Shown piece by piece: positions 8,929 to 17,251 of a DNA stretch of 46,854 nucleotides (its first letter is position 1; each line of letters opens with the position of its first letter). This DNA is from Abiotrophia sp. HMSC24B09 (GTDB taxonomy: Bacteria > Bacillota > Bacilli > Lactobacillales > Aerococcaceae): contig NZ_KV822214.1 in NCBI RefSeq assembly GCF_001815865.1, forward strand, positions 75,351 through 122,204, given 5' to 3'. The notes below the pieces were generated by a model, which did no database searches, was not told where the DNA came from, and was given only the letters and a program-made list of their open reading frames with translations. A program made the position numbers and the translations under genes.

Positions 8929-11439
8929 TTAGGCTTTGGCTTTGGGCTTAGCTTTAGCCTTGCTTGAGCCAGCCTCATGGTCCTTAGCGGCAATGTTGAT
9001 CTTACCGGACCGGCCACCAATGGTCACCGAGTCCCCGGTGACAATGCTGCCGCTAAGCAGCAATTCACTGAGTTGGTCCTCAATTTGTTTTTGAATGGCA
9101 CGGCGAATTGGACGCGCCCCGTATTCTGGGTCGAAGCCGGCTTCGGCGATAATGTCTACCGCTGTGTCGGTCACCCGAGCCTTGATGGCCAGTTCGCCTA
9201 GGCGCTTGATAATATCCTTAGTATGGAGCTTCACGATTTGGCGAATTTCTTCCTTAGTTAAGGAGTGGAAGACCACCGTTTCGTCAATCCGGTTGAGTAA
9301 TTCTGGACGGAAAGAACGCTTGAGCTCTTCACGAATACGTTTTTCCATGGCCAGGTGGTCAGCGGTAAACTGCTTAGCCCCAAAACCGACGGATTTCTCA
9401 TCCCGCAGGGCGGTTGCCCCTAGGTTAGAAGTCATGATAATGATGGTGTTGCGGAAATCGACTTGGCGACCCTTGGAGTCGGTCAAATGCCCGTCGTCAA
9501 AGACTTGGAGCAGGATGTTGAAGACATCCGGGTGGGCCTTCTCGATTTCGTCTAGGAGAATGACAGAGTAAGGTTTTTGGCGAACCTTCTCGGTCAACTG
9601 GCCACTTTCTTCATGGCCTACATAGCCTGGAGGCGAACCAATCAGGCGAGACACGGTGTGTTTCTCCATGTACTCGGACATGTCGACCCGAATCATATTG
9701 TCTTGGGAACCAAACATGGCTTGGGCCAAGGCCTTGGCCAATTCGGTCTTACCAACCCCGGTTGGCCCTAAGAAAAGGAAGGAACCAATTGGACGGCCTG
9801 GCGCCTTGAGGCCTGAACGAGCCCGGCGAATAGCACGTGATACAGCAGACACGGCTTCCTCTTGGCCAATAACTCGTTGATGAAGCTCCCGCTCTAGGTT
9901 AACCAGGCGTTGGCTTTCTTTCATGGCCATTTGGGTCACTGGGATGCCAGTTGACAGGGCCACGACTTGAGCCACTTGTTCTTCATCTACGACTAAATGT
10001 GCTGGCTGGCCGGCCTGAGCCTGGGCTTTCTTGCGGGCCCGGGCTAGGCGTTTTTCCAGTTTTTGTTCGGCTTCGCGAAGGCTAGCTGCCTCTGGGAAGT
10101 TGCGGGCTAGCACAGCTTCTTCCTTATCTGCCTGCAACTTGGCCATTTCCTTCTCGAGGGCGAAAAGGGGATCATGAGAGACGGCTTCTTCAATCCGAAC
10201 CTTAGCGGCCGCTTCATCGATTAAATCGATGGCCTTATCAGGCAAGGAGCGTGACGTAATGTAGCGGACACTAAGTTTGACCGCCGCCTCAATGGCTTGG
10301 TCAGTAATGGTAACGGCGTGGTGAACTTCATACTGGGTCTTGAGCCCTTGCAGAATCTGGATGGTTTCTTCAGGGGTTGGCTCGTCTACTTGCACCTTAG
10401 AGAAACGACGTTCCAAGGCCGCGTCTTTTTCAATGTATTTCTGGTATTCACTCAGGGTTGTTGCCCCGATGACTTGGATTTCACCCCGCGCCAGGGCTGG
10501 CTTGAGGATGTTGGCTGCATCAATAGCCCCTTCAGAGCCACCGGCCCCAATCAGGGTATGGAGCTCATCAATGAAGAGAATGACTTGGCCGTCAGCCATG
10601 ACTTCTTCCACAATGCGCTTCATGCGCTCTTCGAACTCACCCCGGTACTTGGTCCCAGCCACCAGGCTCCCCATATCCAGCATCATGAGGCGTTTCTTGG
10701 CAATATCGGCCGGCACGTCGCCTGACACGATGTGTTGGGCTAGGCCTTCTGCCAGGGCAGTCTTACCTACCCCAGGGTCCCCAACAAGGACAGGGTTATT
10801 CTTCTTACGACGGCTGATGATTTGCAGCATGCGTTGGACTTCCTTCTCGCGGCCCACTACTGGGTCCATCTGACCTTGCTTGGCCATTTGAGTCAGGTTG
10901 CGAGCAAAGGAGTCCAAGGTCGGCGTCTTACTTGGCGCAGTCTCGCTAGCCTTTTGGGTCCGCGCTTGAGGCTTGCTTTGGCCCATTGGCATCTTATCAA
11001 TGCCGATGGCTTGGTAGACGGCCTTCTTAAGGGCATCCAAGTCGACGTCTAGATTGCGTAAGATTAAGGTCGCCAGGATTTCTTGTGGCAGCATGGCTAA
11101 TAGGAGGTGCTCAGTCCCAATTTGGCGTGCGCCCAAGCGCTTAGCTGTATTGGAGGCATCCATGATATTTTTCTTGGCGCGCGGCGAATAAGGTAAGGTT
11201 ACTTCCCCCCGCGGCATAGGCGCCTCTACATCGCCGTGGATGGCCCGCAACTCGTTCAGAATTAGTTCCGGGGTCACGCCAAATTCACGGAGAATGACGC
11301 CAGCAATCCCACGTTCTTCGCGGGCTAGACCAATCAAGATATGCTCGGTCCCAATGGCTGAATGGCGCAATTGGTAGGTGGCCTCAGCCGCCATGATCAT
11401 GACTTGATGGGCGCTCTCGGTAAATAGTTCTTCAAACAT
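8929..11439 (-). CDS. clpC: ATP-dependent Clp protease ATP-binding subunit ClpC
   Basis: 836 residues. AAA+ unfoldase of the ClpCP protease. Order: N-domain repeats ([15 protein letters not shown] onwards, about 1-150), first AAA module with Walker [14 protein letters not shown] and Walker [20 protein letters not shown]-like middle region ([28 protein letters not shown]), second AAA module with [13 protein letters not shown] and [14 protein letters not shown], and a Lys/Ala-rich tail. The long frame to 11556 overlaps ctsR; AAAGGAG before the ATG at 11439 and the family start [10 protein letters not shown] fix the start. It follows ctsR by 19 nt; there is no mcsA/mcsB, as is usual in Lactobacillales. 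Confidence 0.97.
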   Translation of the reverse strand: MFEELFTESAHQVMIMAAEATYQLRHSAIGTEHILIGLAREERGIAGVILREFGVTPELILNELRAIHGDVEAPMPRGEVTLPYSPRAKKNIMDASNTAKRLGARQIGTEHLLLAMLPQEILATLILRNLDVDLDALKKAVYQAIGIDKMPMGQSKPQARTQKASETAPSKTPTLDSFARNLTQMAKQGQMDPVVGREKEVQRMLQIISRRKKNNPVLVGDPGVGKTALAEGLAQHIVSGDVPADIAKKRLMMLDMGSLVAGTKYRGEFEERMKRIVEEVMADGQVILFIDELHTLIGAGGSEGAIDAANILKPALARGEIQVIGATTLSEYQKYIEKDAALERRFSKVQVDEPTPEETIQILQGLKTQYEVHHAVTITDQAIEAAVKLSVRYITSRSLPDKAIDLIDEAAAKVRIEEAVSHDPLFALEKEMAKLQADKEEAVLARNFPEAASLREAEQKLEKRLARARKKAQAQAGQPAHLVVDEEQVAQVVALSTGIPVTQMAMKESQRLVNLERELHQRVIGQEEAVSAVSRAIRRARSGLKAPGRPIGSFLFLGPTGVGKTELAKALAQAMFGSQDNMIRVDMSEYMEKHTVSRLIGSPPGYVGHEESGQLTEKVRQKPYSVILLDEIEKAHPDVFNILLQVFDDGHLTDSKGRQVDFRNTIIIMTSNLGATALRDEKSVGFGAKQFTADHLAMEKRIREELKRSFRPELLNRIDETVVFHSLTKEEIRQIVKLHTKDIIKRLGELAIKARVTDTAVDIIAEAGFDPEYGARPIRRAIQKQIEDQLSELLLSGSIVTGDSVTIGGRSGKINIAAKDHEAGSSKAKAKPKAKA

Positions 11440-11458
11440 CGCGTCTTCACTCCTTTTC

Positions 11459-11923
11459 TTAATAGCTGTATTTGAGTTGTTGCAAAAAGGTCTTGAGCAA
11501 TTGGGCGCGAGCCGCCTGTTCCTGCTCACTGATTTGATGGAGGACGGATTTTTCAATCACGGACAGGATTAAGGTCCCCTCGCGGTTAGTAATCAGGCCC
11601 TTGCCAATCAAATTCTCAATCATATGAATGCCGTTGCGTTGGCTAATCTTATCGCCCACTAATTCTATCAGCTGATCAATCAGGGCTGCCTCGTCGGCCA
11701 ATTCAATCTTGAGAATGCGGATATAGCCGCCACCCCCCCGCTTACTTTCGACCAGGTAGCCGTGCTCCTGGGTAAAGCGGGTCTTGATGACATAGTTAAT
11801 TTGTGACGGGACACAGTCGAAGTGCTCCGCGATGTCACTACGTTTGATTTCGACATGCTCTTGGTGCTTGAGGAATTCCTTCAGGTAGGCCTCAATGATG
11901 TCGGTCATATTGCGGCTTGACAT
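11459..11923 (-). CDS. ctsR: CtsR, class III heat-shock repressor
   Basis: 154 residues. Dimeric winged-helix repressor of clp genes. Typical: MSSRNMTDIIEAYLK at the start, DCVPSQINYVIKTRFT (recognition helix), and the wing VESKRGGGGYIRI with the glycine-rich heat sensor. AAGGAGGGG lies 5 nt before the ATG. It heads the ctsR-clpC transcript and its promoter contains a CtsR operator, so it represses itself and clpC. Confidence 0.97.
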   Translation of the reverse strand: MSSRNMTDIIEAYLKEFLKHQEHVEIKRSDIAEHFDCVPSQINYVIKTRFTQEHGYLVESKRGGGGYIRILKIELADEAALIDQLIELVGDKISQRNGIHMIENLIGKGLITNREGTLILSVIEKSVLHQISEQEQAARAQLLKTFLQQLKYSY

Positions 11924-11938
11924 GTTACCCCTCCTTAC

Positions 11939-11984
11939 ATTGACTTTCTTTGACTATTGTACACCAAATCAGACCTTTTGCCAA
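11939..11984 (-). promoter_or_regulatory. ctsR-clpC promoter with CtsR operator
   Basis: Minus strand: -35 TTGGCA (plus 11979-11984), 17-nt spacer, -10 TACAAT (plus 11956-11961), immediately followed by the direct repeat AGTCAAAGAAAGTCAAT (plus 11939-11955). This matches the known CtsR heptad repeat [AG]GTCAAA-NAN-[AG]GTCAAA with one mismatch in the last base. The operator covers the expected start point. Confidence 0.92.
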
Positions 11985-12010
11985 CCTAATTGCTTGGCCT
12001 AGGGCTAAAG

Positions 12011-12037
12011 AAAAAGGAGCCTGAGGCCCCTTTTTAT
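12011..12037 (-). terminator. Terminator-like hairpin ahead of ctsR promoter
   Basis: Arms AAAAAGGAGCC / GGCCCCTTTTT with a TGA loop and one mismatch, ending in a T run on both strands. It would stop read-through from the 5'-nucleotidase gene, about 180 nt past its stop, before the ctsR promoter. The stretch 12038-12188 between holds no gene I can support. Confidence 0.7.
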
Positions 12038-12188
12038 ATAAATGATTATATATTTGACTTTTCATGAGTGGCCGGGGCCAAATCCCGGTCTGACAGGCTT
12101 TTGCCGCCAAAAGACGAACGTTTCCGGCTAATTTCTGACTTTTCCGGTCTGAGACTCCCAAAAAGCCAGAATTTTTGCCCTCTCAAAC

Positions 12189-12217
12189 CCTATTTAATAG
12201 TGTAACTATTAAATAGG
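12189..12217. repeat. AT-rich palindrome abutting the stop of the 5'-nucleotidase gene
   Basis: Perfect 12-bp arms CCTATTTAATAG / CTATTAAATAGG with a 5-nt loop, 1 nt past the stop codon at 12219-12221. No T run follows. It resembles in size and ends (CCTAT...ATAGG) the 38-bp palindromes at 17104 and 26872. Confidence 0.75.
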
Positions 12218-12218
12218 C

Positions 12219-13556
12219 TTAAGCCTCTTGGGCCAGGTAGGCCACCAAGGCATCCAGGTCGCTACCCAGCTGCTGATCCAGCAGCTGGTGACGGGCCAAG
12301 CCCTCATAACCATCCCGGCCTCGTCCTAAGAAGTCGTTGGTCACCAGCTGATAAGTGGCCTCAGGGTCCAGTCCCTTGACTGCCTCTTCAAGCTCTAAGG
12401 GCTGGCCTTGACTGTCAATCATACGAGGATAGTGGCCGGATTCCAGCGCCTCCTTGAGGTCGGCCCCCGTCACTTCCAGGACCCAGAGCTGGCAGCCAAA
12501 GGGCAGAATAGCCAGAGCCTCCTCATAGGTCACCGGCCCCTGATCCAGACTGGCGCGGACGCCTCGCCCATTAATGAGGCTAAAGTCCACTTGCCAGCCC
12601 TTAGCCCGAGCAGCTGCCGCATAGGCCCGGCAGACCAATTGGCTGAGATTGGTATGGCCCTGACTCAGGGCCTCCCGACTGCCATCCAGGGCCTGGCGAC
12701 TTTGGCCAATGACTTGGCTAATGCGCGCCTGGGCCTGACTTTGCCAGATTTTGAGTTCCTTGGCTACCGGACGGGCAACCTTGGCATAATGACTTAAATC
12801 ATGTAGTTGGTAGTGGCCGAGCTGGTGGCTGCCATCCGGATGGAGCCAGAGACTAAGTTCGCCTAGCAGACGACCATAGTAGCCAGCCTGCACCACCAAG
12901 GTCTGGCCGACTAGGGCGGGTTGCTCTGTCACCGTATGGGTATGGCCTCCGATGATGGCGGCAAAGTCCGGCACTTCTTGGGCCAGCGCCAGGTCCGTCT
13001 CATAACCCAGATGGCTTAAGAGAACAAAGTGGCTTGCCCCAGCCTGACGGGCCAAGGCCAGATTCCGTTCTAAGGCCAGACGAGGCTCTTCAAAGCCAAT
13101 CAGTTCCCCTGGCGAAGAATTATCCAGAGTTTCCAGGGTTGTGGCTGCTAGGACAGCCAGCCGGACACCGTCCGCCAGGTCATAGAGGCGGTAAGGCGCC
13201 ACTTGTTGCGCCGCCAAATCAGCCAAAGCCGGCTCCCGGCTAAAGTCCAGGTTACTGGACACAAAGGGCACTCGGGCTTGGGCCAGATAGGAGGCCAAAA
13301 AGCTAGGTCCCAAATCAAATTCATGGTTGCCAAAAGTGACCGCATCATAACCCAACTGGTTCAAGAGGGCAATTTCCGCCTGGCCGGCAAAGAGCTGGAA
13401 GTAAGGGCCACCCACAAAGAGGTCCCCAGCCCCCAGCAACAAGCTGGCTTGATACTGTGCTCGCAGGCCTTTAATCAGATGGGCGCGCTGGCCAAATAAA
13501 TCCAGATAGGAATGGGTGTCATTGGTATGAAGTATGCCAAGTTTTACAGCATGCAT
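12219..13556 (-). CDS. Bifunctional metallophosphatase / 5'-nucleotidase, cytoplasmic (YunD-like)
   Basis: 445 residues. N-terminal metallophosphoesterase domain with ILHTNDTHS, the NHE motif in FGNHEFDLG and GGHTHT; C-terminal 5'-nucleotidase domain (NGRGVRASL, LPFGCQLWVLEVTG, TNDFLGRGRDGYEGL). The family hydrolyses nucleoside 5'-monophosphates or UDP-sugars. Most members are exported, but this one starts MHAVKLGILHTND with no signal peptide, as in Bacillus YunD, so it should act in the cytoplasm. Ribosome site is weak (AGAAAGAAG). It follows the RpiR regulator by about 20 nt, probably as one transcript. Confidence 0.9.
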   Translation of the reverse strand: MHAVKLGILHTNDTHSYLDLFGQRAHLIKGLRAQYQASLLLGAGDLFVGGPYFQLFAGQAEIALLNQLGYDAVTFGNHEFDLGPSFLASYLAQARVPFVSSNLDFSREPALADLAAQQVAPYRLYDLADGVRLAVLAATTLETLDNSSPGELIGFEEPRLALERNLALARQAGASHFVLLSHLGYETDLALAQEVPDFAAIIGGHTHTVTEQPALVGQTLVVQAGYYGRLLGELSLWLHPDGSHQLGHYQLHDLSHYAKVARPVAKELKIWQSQAQARISQVIGQSRQALDGSREALSQGHTNLSQLVCRAYAAAARAKGWQVDFSLINGRGVRASLDQGPVTYEEALAILPFGCQLWVLEVTGADLKEALESGHYPRMIDSQGQPLELEEAVKGLDPEATYQLVTNDFLGRGRDGYEGLARHQLLDQQLGSDLDALVAYLAQEA

Positions 13557-13577
13557 GTATCAATCGCTTCTTTCTAC

Positions 13578-14345
13578 CTAGGCCTGCTCTTGTTGGGCGG
13601 CCTGGCGTTTGAGTAAGGTCTCGAAGAGGAGGGTTCCGGCCAGGTTGAGCATGAGCCGGGACCGAATCTTCTTACGCGCCTTGGGCGCATCATAAATCTG
13701 AATCAGTTGATCACTGAGTTTGGCCAAAGGATGATGGATCAGGCTGGTAATGGCCACAATATGGGTCCCCTTTTGGCGAGCCTTGAGTAGGGTCTCATTA
13801 ACCGTCTTGTTGGCCCCGCCTAGGGAGAAGACCACGATGACATCTTCTTTGGTCGCAATATCAGGAATGCGTTCAATACTATACTGTTCGAAGAAGTCAT
13901 TGGCCCAGACATCAATGAGCTTGAGCTTACGGTTAAAGTCGGACATGGGCATATAGCTAGACCCAATCCCCACGCAGAAGACCCGACGCGCCGCCAAGAC
14001 CCGATCGGCCACCGACTCGAAATCCGCCTGGTCTAATAGGGCCATGGTCCGTTGGAACTCGTCCGTCAATTGGGCCTTCATCAAGTCAAAGTGACTGGCC
14101 TCCAGATGATAGGACTCCTGATTGGACTCCTTACTACGGCGCAGGTCATACTTGAGTTCATTGAAGGTAGCATAGCCTAACTTCTTACCTGCCCGCACAA
14201 TAGTCGAAGCTGATAAATGCAGGGCCGCCCCAATAGACTTAAGGGTCTGGGCCTCGATATTGTCCTGCTTCATGAGATAGTCGATGACTTCCTGTTCATA
14301 GACCGATAATTCTTCATAGTGAGCCTTTAGATTGACGAAAAACAT
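13578..14345 (-). CDS. MurR/RpiR-family transcriptional regulator
   Basis: 255 residues. N-terminal RpiR helix-turn-helix (IGAALHLSASTIVRAGKKLGYATFNELK, about 40-70) and a C-terminal SIS sugar-phosphate-binding domain (VFCVGIGSSYMPM, DVIVVFSLGGANKTV). It faces the PTS gene at 14536, so it most likely senses the phosphorylated sugar imported by that permease. The divergent intergenic region contains a perfect palindrome (14416-14431) that could be its operator. The minus-strand promoter has -10 TACAAT. Confidence 0.92.
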   Translation of the reverse strand: MFFVNLKAHYEELSVYEQEVIDYLMKQDNIEAQTLKSIGAALHLSASTIVRAGKKLGYATFNELKYDLRRSKESNQESYHLEASHFDLMKAQLTDEFQRTMALLDQADFESVADRVLAARRVFCVGIGSSYMPMSDFNRKLKLIDVWANDFFEQYSIERIPDIATKEDVIVVFSLGGANKTVNETLLKARQKGTHIVAITSLIHHPLAKLSDQLIQIYDAPKARKKIRSRLMLNLAGTLLFETLLKRQAAQQEQA

Positions 14346-14415
14346 GTCATCCCTCCTGATCCCCTAAGGGTTTACATTTCTATTGTACCACAGCGGGGAG
14401 CCACCACAAAATTTA

Positions 14416-14431
14416 GAGGTAATTTTACCTC
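14416..14431. promoter_or_regulatory. palindromic operator candidate between rpiR-type and PTS genes
   Basis: Perfect 7-bp arms GAGGTAA / TTACCTC with a 2-nt centre, in the 190-nt divergent region. Likely the RpiR-type regulator's site; assigned from position only. Confidence 0.55.
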
Positions 14432-14478
14432 TTGGAGTCAATTTTATCTTCCTTGGGAACTTTTTAGCATATTTTACT

Positions 14479-14503
14479 AAAGCGTTTGCTTTTTTGCTAG
14501 AAT
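14479..14503 (+). promoter_or_regulatory. PTS promoter -10 with cre-like palindrome in the spacer
   Basis: TAGAAT at 14498-14503 is a -10; the -35 is poor (TTACTA or TTTACT near 14473). AAAGCGTTTGCTTT (14479-14492) is palindromic and partly matches a CcpA cre site, which would fit a sugar PTS gene. Confidence 0.45.
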
Positions 14504-14535
14504 AGACTTATCAAATTATGAAGGAGCGACTAGCA

Positions 14536-16251
14536 ATGAGTCAAAAAAACAAATTTGTTTATGCCTTTGAGCAGTTTGGCCGATCCTTCCTCTTACCTGT
14601 TTCGGTCTTGCCAGGGGCCGGGATTATTAAGGGGATTGGGACTGCCTTCTCTAACTCAGATACCTTGAAGATGTTCCCCGTTCTTCAGAACCAAATCTTC
14701 CAATTCATTATGAAATTCTTTATTACTTTAGGGGACACAGCCTTCAACAACCTACCTATCATCTTCGCTGTCGGCGTCGCCGTTGGTTTAGCCAAACGCG
14801 AAAAAGGTTCTGCTGCCCTATCCGGGGTGTTAGGTTTCATCGTCCTACACTCTGTCCTCAACTTCCTCTTAGTCCAAAGCCATCGCTTGGTGGATACCAG
14901 CAAGTTATCCAGCGCTGAAGCTAAGCTAGCCATGGCCAATGCCATGCAGACTAAGGTCATGGGGATTCAAACCCTGGACCTCAGCGTCTTCGGTGGGATT
15001 ATCGTCGGGATTGTGGTCTTCTTCGTTCACCGTTGGGCGGTTAAGAAACAATTACCTGCCCTAATCGGCTTCTTCAGTGGTCCACGTTTCGTACCGATTG
15101 TGACCATTGTTGCCATGGCCTTTGTCTCGGTTATCCTCTTCTTTATCTGGCCACCAATCCAACAAGGGATTTCGATTTTGTCCGTCTTCATCCTGAAGTC
15201 TGGTCCGCTAGGTACCTTCCTCTACGGGCTAGTTGAACGGGCACTCCTACCATTTGGTCTCCACCATGGGCTGAACTGGCCAGTACGTACCACTGAATTA
15301 GGTGGGACCTGGACCATCAATGGCGAACGCGTTGTAGGTACCATCAATGCCTACCTAGCCTCCCTTGCGGATCCTAACATTACTTCAATCGACCCATCCA
15401 TTACCCGTTTCAACGGCGGGAAATTCGTTTACTTCATGTTTGGTTTATCTGGGGCTGCCTACGCTATGTACAAGACAGCCGATCCTAAGAAACGTAAAGT
15501 CGTAGGCTCTCTGCTCTTCGCAGCTGCTGGTACTGCCTTCTTAACCGGGATTACCGAACCAATTGAATTTACCTTCCTCTTCGTTGCCCCAATCCTCTAT
15601 ATCGCTCATGCCTTCATGGCGGGTGCTGCCTTATTAGTAATGCACCTCTTGGGTGCTGGGGTGGCAACCCCAACCGGTCACGGTTTTATCAACTTAATCA
15701 TCTATGGCGTCCTGCAAGGGCCTAAGACCCACTGGTGGTTAGTCTTCATCGTCGGCGTACCTTGCTTCATCCTCTACTACTATGTCTTCCGCTTGCTCAT
15801 CCTCAAATTCGATTTGAAGACACCAGGTCGTGAAGATAGCGATGAAGTCAAACTTTCAAGCAAGAAAGAAGCGCGTGAAAAACTGGGTGTTACCATTAAC
15901 CAAGTAGGTCAAAACAACAGTAACAATGACTTACACCCTGAAGATCAAGCCCTACTAAACTCAGGCACTGCCATGAAGACCATTCCTGACAGTCCCGAAG
16001 GCATCCATCAACAAGCCCTGGGCTTGATTGCCGCTCACGGTGGCCCTGACAACATTGAAGAAGTCAACGCCTGCATCACCCGCCTGCGGATTAATGTCAA
16101 AGACAAAACCCAAGTAGATAAAGACACCATCGTTCACCAACTAGGTGCCCTAGGCTTCGCCGAAAACGACATGCAAATGCAATCCATCTATGGGGCCCAC
16201 GCCAATGTCTTGAAAATGGAGATCCAAGACATCCTCGGCATGGAGGAATAA
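14536..16251 (+). CDS. PTS transporter subunit IICB, glucose/maltose (alpha-glucoside) type
   Basis: 571 residues. IIC membrane domain of the glucose superfamily (FGRSFLLPVSVLPGAGIIKGIGTAF at the start, about ten hydrophobic spans, and the conserved ITEPIEFTFLFVAP near 330-345), then a linker and a IIB domain with the phosphorylated Cys in NACITRLRINVKD. No IIA domain, so a IIA from elsewhere must serve. The sugar is uncertain: similarity by eye is to MalX/alpha-glucoside types. AAGGAG is 9 nt before the ATG at 14536; an in-frame ATG at 14518 lacks a ribosome site. It heads an operon with the HAD gene 3 nt downstream. Confidence 0.9.
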   Translation: MSQKNKFVYAFEQFGRSFLLPVSVLPGAGIIKGIGTAFSNSDTLKMFPVLQNQIFQFIMKFFITLGDTAFNNLPIIFAVGVAVGLAKREKGSAALSGVLGFIVLHSVLNFLLVQSHRLVDTSKLSSAEAKLAMANAMQTKVMGIQTLDLSVFGGIIVGIVVFFVHRWAVKKQLPALIGFFSGPRFVPIVTIVAMAFVSVILFFIWPPIQQGISILSVFILKSGPLGTFLYGLVERALLPFGLHHGLNWPVRTTELGGTWTINGERVVGTINAYLASLADPNITSIDPSITRFNGGKFVYFMFGLSGAAYAMYKTADPKKRKVVGSLLFAAAGTAFLTGITEPIEFTFLFVAPILYIAHAFMAGAALLVMHLLGAGVATPTGHGFINLIIYGVLQGPKTHWWLVFIVGVPCFILYYYVFRLLILKFDLKTPGREDSDEVKLSSKKEAREKLGVTINQVGQNNSNNDLHPEDQALLNSGTAMKTIPDSPEGIHQQALGLIAAHGGPDNIEEVNACITRLRINVKDKTQVDKDTIVHQLGALGFAENDMQMQSIYGAHANVLKMEIQDILGMEE

Positions 16252-16254
16252 GTC

Positions 16255-17013
16255 ATGCGTAACCTCTTTGTGACAGACTTAGATGGTACCTTCGTCAAGG
16301 ATTCTGTCACGGTCAATGCAGCTGATTTGGCGGCCTACCATACCGCCAAAGAGCTGGGCGACTTCTCCATCGCCACTGGCCGCTCCCTGGCAGAGATCCA
16401 GTACATTGTCCAAGGCAATGACCTCGATGTCACGCATATGATTGGCTTTAACGGCGCGGTGGTTACCCGCTATGCCCAACTCCTGGCCGAGCATCACTTA
16501 CCTGAAGACGTTACACCCAAGCTGCTGGCTTATTTCAAGGAGCACAAATTAATCTTTGATGCCCTAGACGGTCAACGTCGTATCGGTAACTTCGACCACG
16601 AGCATAAGCAACGGCTCTGGAATATGCCTTTGATTTGCTTGCCAGACCCTTATCCAGCCTTGGAAGGTCATCGCCTCTACAAGGTCAATGTCCGCCCAAG
16701 TGCTGAGACCGCCGACTTCTACCTTGCTGACCTGCAGGCCAAGTTTCCTCAACTGGCTACCTATAAGTCAGGCTCTACACGGCTGGAAGTAACGGCCCAA
16801 GGGGTCTCCAAGGCCTCCGGCTTAGCCATCATCCGGCCTGACTATGACCGCCTGGTAGTCTTTGGCGACTCAGGCAATGACAGCGACATGTTCGCAGTGG
16901 CTGACATTTCCTACTGTATGAATCATGCCCCAGTCGAGGTTCAAGCCCAAGCCACTCACGTGGTAGCTAGCTTCGCTGACGCCATGACCCATTTCCAAGC
17001 ACACTATCTATAA
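16255..17013 (+). CDS. Cof-type HAD-superfamily phosphatase
   Basis: 252 residues. Motifs: DLDGTFV (I), SIATGRS (II), GDSGNDSDMF (IV), with a Cof-type cap. It begins 3 nt after the PTS gene stop, so it is translated with it and probably dephosphorylates a sugar phosphate coming from that transporter, perhaps to relieve sugar-phosphate stress. Unlike most homologs the sequence has DGTFV rather than DGTLL. Not closely related by eye to the other HAD at 5263. Confidence 0.88.
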   Translation: MRNLFVTDLDGTFVKDSVTVNAADLAAYHTAKELGDFSIATGRSLAEIQYIVQGNDLDVTHMIGFNGAVVTRYAQLLAEHHLPEDVTPKLLAYFKEHKLIFDALDGQRRIGNFDHEHKQRLWNMPLICLPDPYPALEGHRLYKVNVRPSAETADFYLADLQAKFPQLATYKSGSTRLEVTAQGVSKASGLAIIRPDYDRLVVFGDSGNDSDMFAVADISYCMNHAPVEVQAQATHVVASFADAMTHFQAHYL

Positions 17014-17059
17014 AGCCTCAAGGCCCGCCTCACTTCCTTCACTTCCGCGGGTATAGGAC

Positions 17060-17098
17060 AAAAGGCAGCTAGCCCTTACTAGGCTAGCTGCCTTTTTT
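17060..17098 (+). terminator. Rho-independent terminator after PTS-HAD operon
   Basis: Arms AAAAGGCAGCTAGCC / GGCTAGCTGCCTTTT with a 7-nt loop and T6 tail. Confidence 0.93.
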
Positions 17099-17103
17099 GT
17101 TCT

Positions 17104-17142
17104 CCCTATCTATCAATCTATCTATTGATAGATAGGGTCTGA
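17104..17142. repeat. 38-bp palindromic element, copy 1
   Basis: Perfect 14-bp arms CCCTATCTATCAAT / ATTGATAGATAGGG around CTATCT. Its reverse complement is identical over 38 bp, including the flank TCAGA, to 26872-26909. It lies between convergent genes, just beyond a normal terminator, so terminating is not its obvious job. Confidence 0.9.
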
Positions 17143-17212
17143 AGTCCCCTTTTTTACGTGCTGATTTACTCACAACTTTTCAACTAGTCCTCTATTTCCT
17201 GGCCCGACCCAA

Positions 17213-17246
17213 CAAAAAAAGAGGACGGGAATTCCTCCCATCCTCT
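17213..17246 (-). terminator. Rho-independent terminator after oadA
   Basis: Stem GAGGACGGGA / TCCCATCCTC (one C-A mismatch) followed on the minus strand by TTTTTTTG; end of the long citrate transcript. Confidence 0.85.
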
Positions 17247-17251
17247 CTAGC

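Noticed and set aside
9095..10873. Long plus-strand frames opposite clpC
   Set aside because: Antisense shadows of a highly conserved gene, no family resemblance and no ribosome sites.
11925..12161. 78-codon minus-strand frame upstream of ctsR
   Set aside because: It covers the ctsR promoter, operator and the terminator-like hairpin; not a gene.
17138..17212. Short leftover between palindrome copy 1 and the oadA terminator
   Set aside because: Checked for a small gene or RNA; nothing supported.
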